Shown in pieces: positions 10,675 through 24,600 of a stretch of 64,000 nt of DNA; position 1 is the stretch's first letter; the number at the start of each line of letters is the position of its first letter. The notes beneath the pieces are model-generated. The model made no database searches. It worked only from the letters and a program-made list of their open reading frames with translations, and had not been told where the DNA came from. A program made the translations under genes and the position numbers. This DNA is from Leptasterias polaris (Eukaryota > Echinodermata > Asteroidea > Forcipulatida > Asteriidae), in assembly GCA_037783415.1 (NCBI GenBank), contig JAZGTN010000022.1:744001-808000 (forward strand), written 5' to 3'.

Positions 10675-12671
10675 CAGGGAGGATGGAATCCTGAAATGTG
10701 AACCAATTTCAGGGTATTTTTAAGAAAACAGTATGATCTTTATGAAAAACAACAACGACTTCACGTGTTGGCATAAAATTAAAAATTATCAAGTAGTAAA
10801 CCATAAGGGAAACTAAAGGAAAAAACACCCAGTCAATTTCCCATGCGGGTTATTATTAGATATTTGAAATGAAAAGTCGCATCCCTTTTAAGTGATCCAT
10901 TTACTGCTTCTTCCTAGAAAGTTGGGTGTGGTCCCAGTTACAGGTTGAATGGCTTCTGACACCCGAACAAAGATATTGACAACATAGGGAGATCACCAAC
11001 ATAAGCTTATTATAGCTCAGTTGGCAGTATAGAGCGCCGGTGTCATAGGGAAATCTGTCCCCGGATATTCTGTCCTCGGAGATTCTGTCCTTGATAATGT
11101 GAAATAATAACGTGGGCTGAAGGAGGATGATTCAAAAGAGGGTGCTATCGGAAGAAGTGTTTGCACTTCACCGTATGGGGGGACAGAATCTCCTGCCACA
11201 TCGGCACGTCCCGCGGAGGTCGCAGGTTCAAGTCCGCTCTTGTCAGTTTTTCTGTGTTCAACCCCCAAAATGAAAAATTCTCTGCATAATGGTTTTGTCT
11301 AGCTATCTAGCTCAAAGTTAAACAAAATAATTGATCATAACGTTAAAAAACTTCTGTTTAACTCGGTGTCGAATTCTTGTATGGCCATTCTTATAGCCAC
11401 GTTGCACACGGGTGGACATTTTTTTAAGTACCGTACATAGGCAACATCTCGATCCAGGTCTGAGCTGTGCACGTGGAAATTATCACAATATTCACGCCAA
11501 ACTTTTGGAAAACATTTTAAAGATTTGCGTAATCCAATTTGTATACTAACTGATGATGTATGCAGTTACTGATGATGAAAACTAGAAAAGCTGGAGTGTT
11601 AATCATACCCATACTTGAATATTCAGAATTAAAAACAATTATTTAGCTTATTCTAATAAACAAGTATGTAATGTAAAATACCAGTAATTAGAATTGTATG
11701 GAACTTGATTGTTGTAATAAAACACTTATATTTAACGACAATGTAGGCCTACTTCCAGAGTGTCCTACTCATAAGCTATGTGTTTCAAAAAAGGTTTTCG
11801 GCACTTGGTAAAAATTTTTGGTATCGAAAAATGTTGTGAGAGTATTTTATAGAACATAACAATAATTTTGACAATTTTCTCCCCCTTCGATTTTTTTTTT
11901 ACATTCCCCCGGTGCCTACACCCATAAATCGAGCATCCCGAAAATTTAGTAGGCCTACGTTAACAATATAGATAATGCAAAATAAATATTTAACAAGAAG
12001 TCGCACTCATGGACGCCAGTACGCCGTTTTATACATGGACAATAAGTTTTTACGGAGAATAGTTTGTCAATACTACGAAAAATGTAGCTATTATAAATGA
12101 CATCCACTCACTGAAAAGATGACAAGTCGACTTGGTGTGGAGAGTCGCTTCGGGTGAGAAACAACTAAGTGTAAGTCGACTCATTTTCGGGAGCTCGAGA
12201 GATTGTCTCGACCTTTTGATATTCCAAATAAAAAGTTGACCAGAGGCCTATAGGTATGACCGTATGATACATATCTATGGATAGGTGGTATAACACCCAT
12301 AGGGCATTTTGTTTTAACTTCACATTATTTTGATAACATGACGTGACGGTAAGTGTTTTAGTCAACACTAAAGCACTGTCAGCTTTCGTCACCCTGCCCC
12401 CCTGCTGCCATGCCTGCACCACGAAAATAATTGCGCCCTCTGTTGGGACAAATTAATCAGCGAGTATGGTCACAGTCCTTGACGTACACCAGAGTAATTA
12501 CTACTAGAGTTGTCAAAAGATTGAGTCACAGACTATTGTCATGAGGCGCGCGGGCGGAAAAAGTCAAAACACGATGAATGGCGACCCAGCCAGCCAGCGA
12601 TGTCACTTCGCAGCCAGATTCCGTTAAAAAAAGGTTAACAACCGTGCAGATGTCAACTCAAAGAGCAAGAA
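10675..12671. other. 3' flank of SLC27 and upstream region of ANKLE1
   Basis: Two kilobases between two plus-strand genes. Possible poly(A) signals for SLC27 include AATAAA at about 11716. A split SINE and nested MITE lie at 10985-11290. From about 12540 the sequence becomes GC-richer (GGCGCGCGGGCGG) just ahead of the ANKLE1 start, consistent with its 5' UTR/promoter. No further coding potential is recognised. Confidence 0.4.
10985..11290 (+). mobile_element. tRNA-Asn-like SINE interrupted by a small inverted-repeat element
   Basis: The left half (TAGCTCAGTTGGCAGTATAG..GCGCCGG, about 11014-11041) and right half (GCGGAGGTCGCAGGTTCAAG..., then GTGTTCAACCCCCAAAATGA, about 11200-11275) match the SINE at 29781. 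They are separated by about 140 bp (about 11050-11190) with terminal inverted repeats around TTCTGTCC/GGACAGAA. The inserted piece therefore looks like a MITE that landed in the SINE's anticodon arm. Confidence 0.65.
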
Positions 12672-15600
12672 ATGGCACATTCCGATCAGCTTGAACTGAC
12701 CGATGCTTTGGTTCAGGCCATTGAACAAGACAGGTTCAGGTAGGTTTGCCTCTTTTGTCCTTTTCCATCTCTCGTCCACACACAGGCAGTACACACACAG
12801 CCAGCAAAGCGTCCGGGCGTCTTTTGGATGCCCTATTTTACTTGTGGACAGACGTCCTTGAATACGCCCTGTTTATGTGGCCAAGTAAATTTTCTGTCAG
12901 CTATATTAAAAAATATTACATCTGAATCAAATACCTGAAATTGTAAGCAAAACGAACGCTCCCCCAAATCCCTTTTAAATTGATTAATTGCCAGCTGCAG
13001 TGACTGAAGGTAACTTTGCGTTACTCCTCCTAGGCCTACTTACATTGTAGGTTCGATCCGCTATCGTCTCCGATGATAGCGGTTCTAGGAGTAACTTTGC
13101 GTCTTCTGATTTATGTAGTAACTAGTATTTGCAATACTCTGTCTCCTCCTGACACTTAAATTGATTGGGGTATCAGTAGTCCAATACCTATAATTATATA
13201 CTTAGTAAATACTAGACCCAGTAACTGGGGCGCTGTACTCCTTTTTTCGAAATTTTGACATCATCGGTCGTACTACTAGCGCCCCAGGTTATTAGTACGT
13301 CCCAGTTCTGGATTCCCTGATATGGCATCATTTTGAATAGGGTAGACACAAAAAATGCCTCAGAACAACCAAAATACCCAACAAAATTGCTTTAAAAACG
13401 CCTACTGGCTTCTTGATATGTCTAAGGTGCAACATCAGGTATTTAAATGTACTCACGATTTTGTTTTGTGCTTGAATTTTACGTTTTTGTCGAGCAGATC
13501 GATGAAAATGGTGGACAGTCTCTCGTTCTGTCCAAATCAATGGCCGCCACTGCCGTCGCGATGCATTCTGGGTAGTATATTTAGTCAACGACTGTTTGCA
13601 GCGAGTGGTCAATGTATTCGTCGAAGGGGCGCGTGTTGTGATGGGAAAGAATGGTGCACTCGCTGCAAACAGTCGTTGATTAAATCTACTACCCAGAATG
13701 CATCGCGACGGCAGTGGCGGCCATTGATTTGGACAGAACGAGAGACTGTCCACCATTTTCATCGATCTGCTCGACAAAAACGTAAAATTCAAGCACAAAA
13801 CAAAATCGTGAGTACATTTAAATACCTGATGTTGCACCTTAGACATATCAAGAAGCCAGTAGGCGTTTTTAAAGCAATTTTGTTGGGTATTTTGGTCGTT
13901 CTGAGGCATTTTTTGTGTCTACCCTATTCAAAATGATGCCATATCAGGGAATCCAGAATTGGGACGTACTAATAACCTGGGGCGCTAGTACGACCGATGT
14001 CAAAATTTCGAAAAAAGGAGTACAGCGCCCCAGTTACTGGGTCTAAGTAAATACATGTATTTTTAATTTTAGTTAAATAAAAGTACATAAAAACAGTCAC
14101 AACTTCCACAAACAAGTAAACAAAAATGAAACAAACAACAGATAGTAAACAGTATTTTAGTATTTAGCATGTTTATTTTTTATTTTTGGGGCTTTTATTA
14201 TTTGGAACTATTTATAACGACACAGGTACACTGTAGTTAGTCTGTCAGTGGTTTAATTTGAAGTTGTTGACCCGGGTTTTTTTTATAGATGTTTCATCAG
14301 GGATAAAGACTATTGAATTATTTGTATTTTGCACTAACTATAGGGCTACTCTCCGGTTCCAACCTATAATCCCAAAATATTCATTGTTCCCAAATGTAAA
14401 TTTAACATTAACAAATCTTTGCAGTGCCCCTACCTGCTGCCAAAATAAATGATTGGAACCGCCTCTAGAATGGCAAGCTTGGTGGTCACGTGTGTATCAG
14501 TAAGACATCTGCTCTAGAATGGCAAAGGTCGTGGGTTGGAATCCCACCTAAGAGATTATAATAATAATAATAATAATAATAATCGAAGTCTTATATACTG
14601 TAGCGCCGGTATCCGCCAATGCAGGCGCTCATATGCCTACAGACATGTGAGAGCCATGGTTATGATCAATTTGTATTTTAATCATATTCTTCATCTAATC
14701 CCTAGCAATGCTACATGTATTTAACTCCATTTTTCTTTAGTCAGTTGTCAGTGCTAGTCTTCTTCGTTATCAAATAATGAGTGCCACTGCCAATCCAGCC
14801 CTGCCTCTTGCTAACCCTACTCTTCTCCCCCTTGCAACTAGCCCCACAGATGGCTGAAAATAACATGCAGTATAAACATCATAAATCTGGACCTATGCAT
14901 CGTTTAATAATAACCAATCCATCTTGCTTCAATGGAACTTTCTTGGGATTGAAGAGGGGAGGGAGGCATTGAAATGTATGTATGTACAATGTACAAATTG
15001 GTCCAGGGATAGTCTTGGTTCCAAGACGCTCCAGTTGTGTTGTCATGAACACTATGTAGTCACAAAAACCTATTATAAATGCAATCTCCCCCTGAACCAC
15101 TAGCCGCTGGCGTCGGTCATAGGGCATTATCATTCCTAGGGGTTCATGGGGTGATGATAGGGGTTACAGGAATGATAATGCCCTCTAGAGGTGACAAGGT
15201 TGTAAGACTTATAATTGTTTCCCCATTTTCATGATGACTCTATCTATTTAGAAATTAAGTGCATCAAAAAAACTAAATTTGACCTTGGAGACCCTCTTAA
15301 AACCATACAAAAATGTCATAACAATATACAATGTACATGGGGTATCATAATTTGTATTATAATAGTAGACAGTTCTTCTAAATGTAGCCATAAATCCATT
15401 TACTAAAGTCCTGAAGTTGCTCCACAACAGGAAAAGTACGTTTTTGTAACTGAAACAAGTTTATTGAATTGAATACAATTTGTGTATAAAATATATGCGC
15501 CTACAGAGTATGTAACCCGGAAAAATGGATCACTTGAATTATAAACTAAATAAAACTAAACACTGGGGAAACTCACGTAAGAAAAACTCAATTAATCTAA

Positions 15601-18600
15601 GGATCGAATAGGGTTAAGACGCGAGGAAATGCAAGAAGTGGGACAGCGACTCAAAATGTAGGTTTCTCGACAAGCAAACAATTAAAAATAACTTTATTGA
15701 TTATAAAGCAATGACCAAAAGCAAAACCAGGGATTGAAATACAGCAATAAACCAAGTGAACTCTAAACCAAAACCAATAGTAACACTATTGAACCAAACG
15801 CTGAACACTGGGAAAATAATTTATAGAAACAACTAAAACCCCCAAACAAAGTGATAAAAACAAAATTAGAAACCACTAATCACAACAGTGCCAAAGTAAG
15901 TCACAGATTAAAATAAAAATGGCTTTAAAACCGAGTCCATAGCAGTAAATTACTTGACGCAGGCAAAACTTAAAACTTACTTGACGCAGGCAAAACTTAA
16001 AACATGAAGAACCAGTACATAAAATTGAAGAAATAATGTGGAGTGTTCTCCTTATGCTGCCAGGCTGCTATCTGAAGTTTATTACAATTACACTGTACAG
16101 GGGTGACTAACCACACTACAAGGATTAAGCAAGAGGGTTGTTTTACTACAAAAGATTCATAAGAAATTAACTACCAGGGTGCTATAAGAGCTTAAGGGGG
16201 AAATATAAACATTGGAAGAAGGGTAATTAACTTTAACATAAACACTAGGTCTTCCTACAGAACAATGGTCTTTCTACATGTACACCTGTCACACACTACA
16301 AAAAAATGCATTGTTTCAAAGAATTGATGAATAGTCCAGATTTGTTGAGGAGATCAACAATCAATCAATCATACAAAATATATAAAGCACCTAAATCAAA
16401 GGTTTTCTTTGAGATGCTGAGGCACAAAAGAAATATATAAATCATTGATGGTAAGCCTCCTGAAACAAGTGTGCTTTCAGAAGTGTCCTAAAAGTGTTGA
16501 AGGATGTTGTGTTCCTGATGTGAATTGGAAGTTTATTCCAGAGTTTGGAACTTCAATAAAGGAGAGCAGGATCACTGTAGTTGGCTGTTGGGCTGTGTGA
16601 TTGGTACCAGTGAAGTGCTATCCCTGAAGTGTAGTTTCTTGCCTCTGTGTCATCCATAATCTGTCATTGAAACAGAGATTGAATAATAAATGGATTAAGA
16701 ACCCACTTTAATTGGGAGCTGATCCATTTAAGACAGTCTGTCACCACGTTTAATGGGGCTGTGTCGTCATAGTCTGCTTGTGGCTGGGCATGGAAAGAAG
16801 AAATCTCACCCAGTTATTACAATGCGTGCACGCATTGACTGTCGCATCACAAATAACAGCTTTAAAGGGTGCCGTCATTATGATCTTGCACACATGTGCA
16901 GTAAGCAGTTGAGAGAACTTGCACACATGTGCAGTAACTATGTAGTTGAGAGTTCGTAATTCAATGTCTGGCCACAGACTCTCTGTAATTAAGAAGACAC
17001 AGCCCCTTTAAATGAACAAAAGTTGGATTTGAAACTTTGCATGGTAGGAAAACAAACCAGAAACTGAGGTCTGTGATCATGAAAGTCATGAGAGTCATGA
17101 AAAAAGACACATAATTTCAGTATAAATGTTTCTCTTGAGGACTGGTATGAACTGTTATCAATTTCTTTTATGAATACCAATCCTGTAGGCCCTGTGTCTT
17201 TGAATTGCACTGATAGAACTTACCGTTTCGGTGTCCTCCAATATCGCAGGTAGATTATCATCATGTGTCATCAGTTTAAGATGCCCATAGCCATTGTCTC
17301 GTAGAGCAGGGCCTAGATCCATCTTGACAAAGTCTCTCATCGTAGGAGGCTCCATGGCCATACATTGCCATGGTTAGAAAGGAATCAGACCCGCTGTAGG
17401 TTCATTCTGGACTGTCAAACCCCACATTGGCACATCCAGGACGTCGTAGATAGTAATGAGTTGGGGTTGAACAAAGAAAAATTGACTAGAGCGGGATTTG
17501 AACCAACGATCTATCTCCGGATTAACGTGCCGGTGCTCTACCAACTGAGCTTTCTAGCCCTATGTTGGTGGTCTCCCTATTTTGTCAATATCTTTGTTCG
17601 GAGGGTGCCAGTCAGAAGTCATACAACTTTTAACTGCAGTGTAGCCCAGGATTTCTCCCAAGTTTACGATATATCAGGGGATCACCTTAAGGGGATGCGA
17701 TTTTTTGTTTCAGATATCAAATAATAAACCACAAGGGAAATTTTTAAATGATTTGGGGTTGAACACAAACAAAATTACCAGAAAGGGATTTGAACCAGCG
17801 GCCTCCGGATTAATGTGCTGGCGCTCTACGAACTGAGGTATCCTGTTGCAGTCTCCCTAATTTGTTCAATATCTTTGTTCACGGGGTTCCAGCAATGGCT
17901 TCTGACTGGCACCCCCCGAACAAAGACATTGACAACTTAAAAATATGGAAAATTAACGATAACAAGCACATTTTCATTCCCGACATCAGGAATTAAAGAA
18001 CTGGATTCTGCGTTTTCATTTTGTTATAATACGCCAAAACCATGCGTTTCAGCCTTTTATACAGGTTCATTCTTTAGTCTTCATGCAAACATGCACTTGT
18101 GTGCACAAGTTTGGTAAGAAAATACTTTTAAAAGTGTCGGAATCTGCAATAAACACTGATGATTGTACTGTATGCAGGGAAAAAAAAGTAACTTGGTTTG
18201 TGGAGTTTTAAATGAACCAAAAGTTGACACTTTTACATTGACTGCACAAATGATAGGCTACAATGTACATCCTTTACTTACTTGATGAAGTAGTCCGCCC
18301 ATGTCTTATAGTACTTCTCCCCAGGTTGTCCAATGAGTCTTCCTTGATTGAAACCATTGTGCATCATCTTGTTGGTCTTCATCCATGCTGGGGCTGACCA
18401 GGGACTGGCAAACAATTTGATCTCTTGATTACTCATTGCCTTAGCTCGCTGTATTATTGGGATCTTAAATACAAGTGATGAAATGGTGATCGAAGAGAGA
18501 AAAATTGCTTCATGTTAATACTTCATCACAAGTCAATATTGCTGTCTGTATACATATCACCTGTTGATGAATAAGCATTTTTTCCTAGGGATTTGGGTTC

Positions 18601-21600
18601 AAGCTGTTCTTGGGATGGGCGAGGCCCAAATTAAGCTCCCATCCCTGCCATTAAATGTGCTGGATACGTTTGGTAATTGGAGCCTACTGATTGTGTTAAT
18701 CCTATATAAATGTAGGTACACACAATAAAACCAATCTGTAAAAATTTCACTTTAAAAGCTGGTCGCGTTTTTGAGATATCACCGAAAAACCGGAGCGAAT
18801 ATTTCCACGCAGGAAGAATATTCCCTATAGGAATACACAATCTTAGAAGCGTTACAGCCGTAACGCTTCTCAGATTCGAATTTTGGGGGATAAAAAGTGA
18901 TATATTATTTTTCCATAACCATAGTACTTCGAAGTGAAAAGTTTTTCAAAATGCATACTACTATCCAAAGCTGCTGTACTTCTTACCAAGTAAGTTTTTA
19001 TTGCCATTAAATTTCAGAGTCATTACCAAACATATACAGACCCTTTAAAAAAATGTTACTGAAAAAAACCCCAAGGAAACATGCAAGTGCTTTAGTGTAA
19101 GATAAGACTTGACAATGTAGTTGATTATTATTATTTTTTTTAGGAAGCCATTCACCTTAACTCCCTTGAGTGATTTATTAAGTTCTCACCCTGACAAAGT
19201 CCAACACCATTGTATGGTAATTCAACATCGTAACTGCTGGATTCTATATTGTGGAATTCTTGATCTCATGTAAAGCAGTTATCATGTCAGTTTACCAGTG
19301 CAGTCTTCAGTCCAACAAAATCAAACAAAACATGCAGACATGTTGTAGAGTTTGGGAAAAGGGTTAGACTTGAAAGACTTGTGGTCAATTCACCAACTAT
19401 GTTTTGATCAAGATTTCAGCAGATCAATTGTTACATACATTGTATTTACATGTGTTTACTTTAACTTTAAAACTTATACAATGTATCATTTTTAGTTTTA
19501 GCTCACATGAATATTTTCATATGCAAGTAGTCATGCTAGTGATCCATCAAATGGTATTAAACTGTACCTTTAAATCTAGATCTTCAGATACAAGGGTAAA
19601 GTTGACGAGATCAAAATCTCCATCGTAATCATCGTAACTGTATTCAGACAAAGAGAAGTCGCAACTGTGGATTGGCACACGTCCCATATTGTATTCAATA
19701 CCTACAGGAACACAAATGGGTAAACGAAAGATTGTCATTGATATGAGATTAACAAAGCCTGTTGAACAACAGCTCAAGTGTAGGCCTAATTGTACGGATG
19801 AGCTATCCCTGGACTTCCTTCAATTTCTGATAGCAGAAAGCCAAGTCTAATCCAGTATTTATTTTTAAAGTTTTTTTTCTCCAAGAGTCCAAGAAGATGA
19901 AGATCATACTAGATGAGTTTCCTTGGACTACATGTACAAAGCACACATGTTGAGGTACTTATTTACAGTACCAACGGATTGCAAAACTGAAAAAGGAACC
20001 ATTGTGTACATATTCCACTTTAGGTTCTTATTGTTGAATGAACACTTTTTACCTGTCTGCCCCTGTTAATAGCTCAACAATTTTTTGTCTTACCATCTGC
20101 CGAAAAGTAAGACTTGAGCAGGTTCTCCTGAGCATCACTGGATACGTTTAAGATGTTCATGGCTGCCGAGTCTGTGAATGCTCCTCCGAATCCCAAGATG
20201 CTCTGGTATTCCACGGATGAATCCACTATCAACTGCACCCTGTCCTCTGAAATCAACCACAGAAATGTTTGTGTCCTGGTGGGACAATGAGAGGGTTTGA
20301 ACTTGGTCTGAAAGTAAGGTCAACTTCATCATTTAAAAATTAAGAAATTTCAGTTACTTTTTTGTGCTCTTCAACCACTGAGAGATCAAAGGACTCCACA
20401 GAACTTTTTTCATCACCTAAAAATTTGATGAAGTCGGTTCGCCTGACCTCATTCTTTCAGGTTGGCTAAGGGTTTTCTTCCCCGCTTTTCACCTCTGTGG
20501 AACCCGGTTCGAATTCCACTTTGAGCCAGAGTCTTTCTGGTGGATTGGATATTCAGTCCATACCTGTCTCAGATTGAATCACAGCTCTTCCCCTGTTGGG
20601 GTTTTCCTCCTACTGCATATCTAAAACTATGATTTCTTCAACATCTTCTCTTTCAGTTTGGCTTAGTGTTTTCTTCTACACCTTTCACCTCTGTGGAGCC
20701 CGGTTCGAGTCCCACTTTGAGCCAGAGTCTTGCAGGTGGATTGGCAGGTGGATTGAGTTTTTTCAGTCCATACATGATTCAGATTGAATCACAGGTCACA
20801 GCTTTCCCCTGTTGGGGTTTTCCTCCATCTGCAAATCTAAAACTAAGATTTCTTCAACAGCTTCTCTTTCAGTTTGGCTTAGTGTTTTCTTTCCCTCTGT
20901 GGAGCCCGGTTCAAGTCCCACTTTGAGCCAGAGTCTTGCAGGTGGATTGACAGGTGGATTGAGTTTTTTCAGTCCATACATGATTCAGATTGAATCACAG
21001 GTCACAGCTTTCCCCTGTTGGGGTTTTCCTCCATCTGCAAATCTAAAACTAAGATTTCTTCAACAGCTTCTCTTTCAGTTTGGCTTAGTGTTTTCTTTCC
21101 CTCTGTGGAGCCCGGTTCAAGTCCCACTTTGAGCCAGAGTCTTGCAGGTGGAATGTGGATTGAGTTTTTTAAAGTCCATACATGATTCAGATTGAATCAC
21201 AGGTCACAGCTTTCCCCTGTTGGGGTTTTCCTCCAACTGCAAATCTAAAACTAAGATTTCTTCAACAGTTTCTCTTCACAGGTACATGTATCTTCAGGCC
21301 CACGGGTTACAGTGCCATGCACTTTTGAGTGTTCCTTGGTTTCATTATCAAAAAGATGTAATAATTTATTTATTGCGCATGGTGGGTTTCTGGGTCACAA
21401 CTTTAAGTTTGAATACCAAATCCATTGAATTCAAGCATTAACCTTGATAAACACTGTACATTTTGGAGGATGTAGGGTCAAGCATGTTATACAGGGATGA
21501 GATTTTTCAGACTTTTGTCTGAATTCAGACTTTTTATGTCAGCCTGGTGAATAAAAAAAGCCTTTTATTTTCCACATAAAAGAAAGATTGCCATTTGATC

Positions 21601-24600
21601 TACTTCACTAGTGCTTAGGACACTGTTCCTAAAAGCCCTCTGAATTCCAAACCCTCCCTAGGGGTTACCAAAAGGTAGAAACGCCATCATTACAACATAC
21701 ATGTAGGCCCTATGTCCTAAAATTTTGATCCAACATGTAGTTTCAGACTTTTTTGCCAGCAGTGACTCTCATCCCTGGTTATAAAAGATTAAATCACAAT
21801 TGCTATTTTGTCATCTTACCAATTGGTTTGCCAGCCATGTCTAGCACAGTCTTCAAGAAACGAGAGTCATTCTGACTGGAGGTGTACTCTAGAATCTGAT
21901 GCTGATTAACGCTGCCATGTCTCTCAACTGTATCACAGTAATCAGCTGAACACTCACATACAAAAGAGTCACCCTCTGGGAACTCCTTTTTCATGCATGG
22001 TTTGTCTGCTGAGTCTATGAAGTATTAAAGAAATATAACAAACGAACAAAATACTAAAACACTCATTGATAAATAGCCAAGCTAGTTAAGGCAGTCCTAT
22101 TGGTTTAATTTGGTCACATGACTGTTTAAGACCCATTTTAAAAGGCTACTAAACACCTGGAGCTGTGGAGATGCATTCAGCGCTCATAGAATATGCTTGT
22201 TGGCTCGTAGCTTACCCCGGCGATAGTCTACGCCTAATGTAATCTATACTGGTACTCAAAAAATGGGGAGACCGCCAACATAGGGCTAGATACATGTAGC
22301 TCATTTTGTAGAGCGCTGCCACGTTAAACCAGAGGTCGTTGGTTCAAATGCCGCTCTAGTCAATTATTCTTTGTTCAACCCCAAATCATAAAAAAATGCA
22401 TCCAGTCAGTTTCCCTTGAGGCTTAGCCTATAACTTGATGAAATTTATCAACACACGTGTACCTTCCAAACAAATAGCACTGTCAAATAAACTTACCTAC
22501 AAGTACAAAGTACCCTAGAAGAGCCAAGAACAGAAAACATATTCTTTGCATTTCTAAAGTGCCGTACTCCATTAAGTGATGTGCCAGGTAAGATGTGTCT
22601 GCAAAAGTTGATTTTTCTGTGGCAAAATAGATTTGATTCAATTCTATTTTACAACTTAGTTTGTTTACGCAAGTATGCACTATGGAAACATTTGAAGTAT
22701 GCTCGACGACGGAAAACATTCAGCTCAATGTACATTAAACATCAAAAAAAGTTGTGGTTATCCTTGCAACTGCTTAATTTTTTGTCAGTGAAGGATTGTT
22801 TCCATGAAAGTTCTCATAGCCACTGGTTTTTAAAAGTAGTTGCCACCTTACCATTCACCGAAAAAAGGAAGATAGCTGAAACTATCTCACCCAATTGTCG
22901 TGAGATTTGATTGAGTCATTGCTCTCGTGTTCTGTACTATTTTCAGACCAGTTTAAGAAAAAAAACATTACTCATGTAGATATTTTTTGGAAGAGTTTAT
23001 GAAACAAACCTAGATTAATTTTTATGGACTTGGCACACCCTGCCACCCTTATCTTCAAATCGATGATTAGTAAATTTTATAAATAGTCAGATATCAAAGA
23101 GTCATTGTATAATGTGATTGTGCAAACACTTGGATGAGACCCCTGGACATGCTGGATGTAAAACTTTAACTACATGTACATACCTCCAAACATGCCAAAG
23201 TTGATGCACTATTATTATTGGGTAGGTGGTCCCTTTTGTGGGTCGGAAGACCAAAGATAGCCCTAGTTTTAATAGACTTGCCCTGGTCCACAATGAACAC
23301 TGGGTCAGGATACCGTGCCTTTCACCTCTGTTGACCCTGGTTTTAGTTACCTTTCACCTCTGCTGACCCTGGTTCAAGTTTCACATCCTACCCAGACCGT
23401 TGTCCAAAGTTGTCAACAATTTTGAGGTGGATTAGAGAGTCCTTTTTTAAAGACCTTCCCTCTTGTCAAAGAAGTGCAGTATTGTAGATACCTTGTTAAT
23501 GTAATGTTTGTAATGACCCCAAACAGCACAGGTTGGCTCAGTGGTTTCTTTCCCTGCCTTTCACCTCTGTGGACCCCTGTACAAATCCCCCCTCTGACCA
23601 GAGCTCTATTTTATAAAGCACTAAGGTTCATCTTCAGATGAGATCAATGTTGCCATGACAGTGATTTGTAGTATTGTGACATCACACTTTGCTTAGCAAT
23701 TAAGACTGATACAAAGTCAAGATCAATCTTAAAGTCTTTGTGAAATCGAGCCCTGAGTGCCTGCTTGTGCAACATTTTGTTTTTCTTGCGATGATTCTCC
23801 TGTAGAAATATGTAAAAATCATCAAAACATTGTCGTGGCTGAGTGGTCTCGTGCTTCAGACTCAAGTTCTGATGAGTTAGTCACATCCCAGAGTGGTGGG
23901 TTGAATCTCATTCATCACAATTGTGTCCAGGAGCAAAACTTTACTGCAACTACTTCTCATGGCCAAGGGTCAAATGGGTACCTGTGAGGGTAGAGATTGT
24001 TGATGTGGTTGATTGTCAACCTGTGTTTTCCTTTTGGCTGCTGGTGCATCACATTCCTTTATGAATTTAGATTGCTGTAGAAATGCCTAAGGCCCGATGA
24101 ACAGGGGTAGTGTAACAGAGCTGCCAACTCTACCCGAGTCTGCAGAAAGTTCCCTGAAAATAAACCAATCTTTCCATGTTCTGATGAACAAATTAGAAAA
24201 TCTCCCTGATTGTGGAAACTGTTTCCCTTTTATGTTGAATGTAATTATAAAATTTCCCCAAGCTCTGGGGGCAGCTCTGGTAGTAAAAGTGTTCAGCACT
24301 TTGATACAAAATTCCTATTATTATTTACTATTTTATCATTTGTATACTATGTAGGTTAGCGGAGTCCTTGTTGAAGAAAGGAGCCAGTCCTAACCTGATT
24401 CTACCATCCTCCGGCATCAGCCCCTTCCATCTGGCCATAGGAGCCGATACAAGCAATGCTCTAGACTTTGTTAAACTGCTACTGGAGCACAATGGCAATC
24501 CAAATATAAGGTGAGTGCTAGTCTCAGGGATGTAAATAAAGTAAGGTTAGTGTAAGAAAGATTAATGGTTTAAGATCCAGAGGATCATTTAGTGGGTTCA

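Larger units (their letters stand above)
14055..17223. other. ANKLE1 intron 1, left part; no gene recognised
   Basis: About 3.2 kb of AT-rich intronic DNA. Content: an ATA/AAT microsatellite (about 14551-14582); an exact 27-bp tandem duplication at 15950-16003; a degenerate interspersed repeat at about 16330-16740 (words TTTATTCCAGAGTTTGGAAC, TATATAAAGCACC); and a tandem CTTGCACACATGTGCAGTAA pair at 16885-16952. The GBA1 exons that should follow 17224 on the minus strand are not here: I found no plausible HWY or SEA(C/S) segment in frame on that strand. Confidence 0.5.

Noticed and set aside
13328..13936. 193-codon ORFs on both strands as genes
   Set aside because: They are mirror images produced by the palindrome and show no known domain. 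Kept only as a low-weight finding.
16600..16640. Minus-strand ALHWYQSHSPTA resembling the HWY segment of GBA1
   Set aside because: It lies within an interspersed repeat (about 16330-16740), lacks splice sites in phase and has no matching continuation.
20596..21132. Repeated 63-106-codon frames (MGFSS.CKSKTKISST..)
   Set aside because: These are readings of the tandem SINE-derived array and change with each unit's indels.
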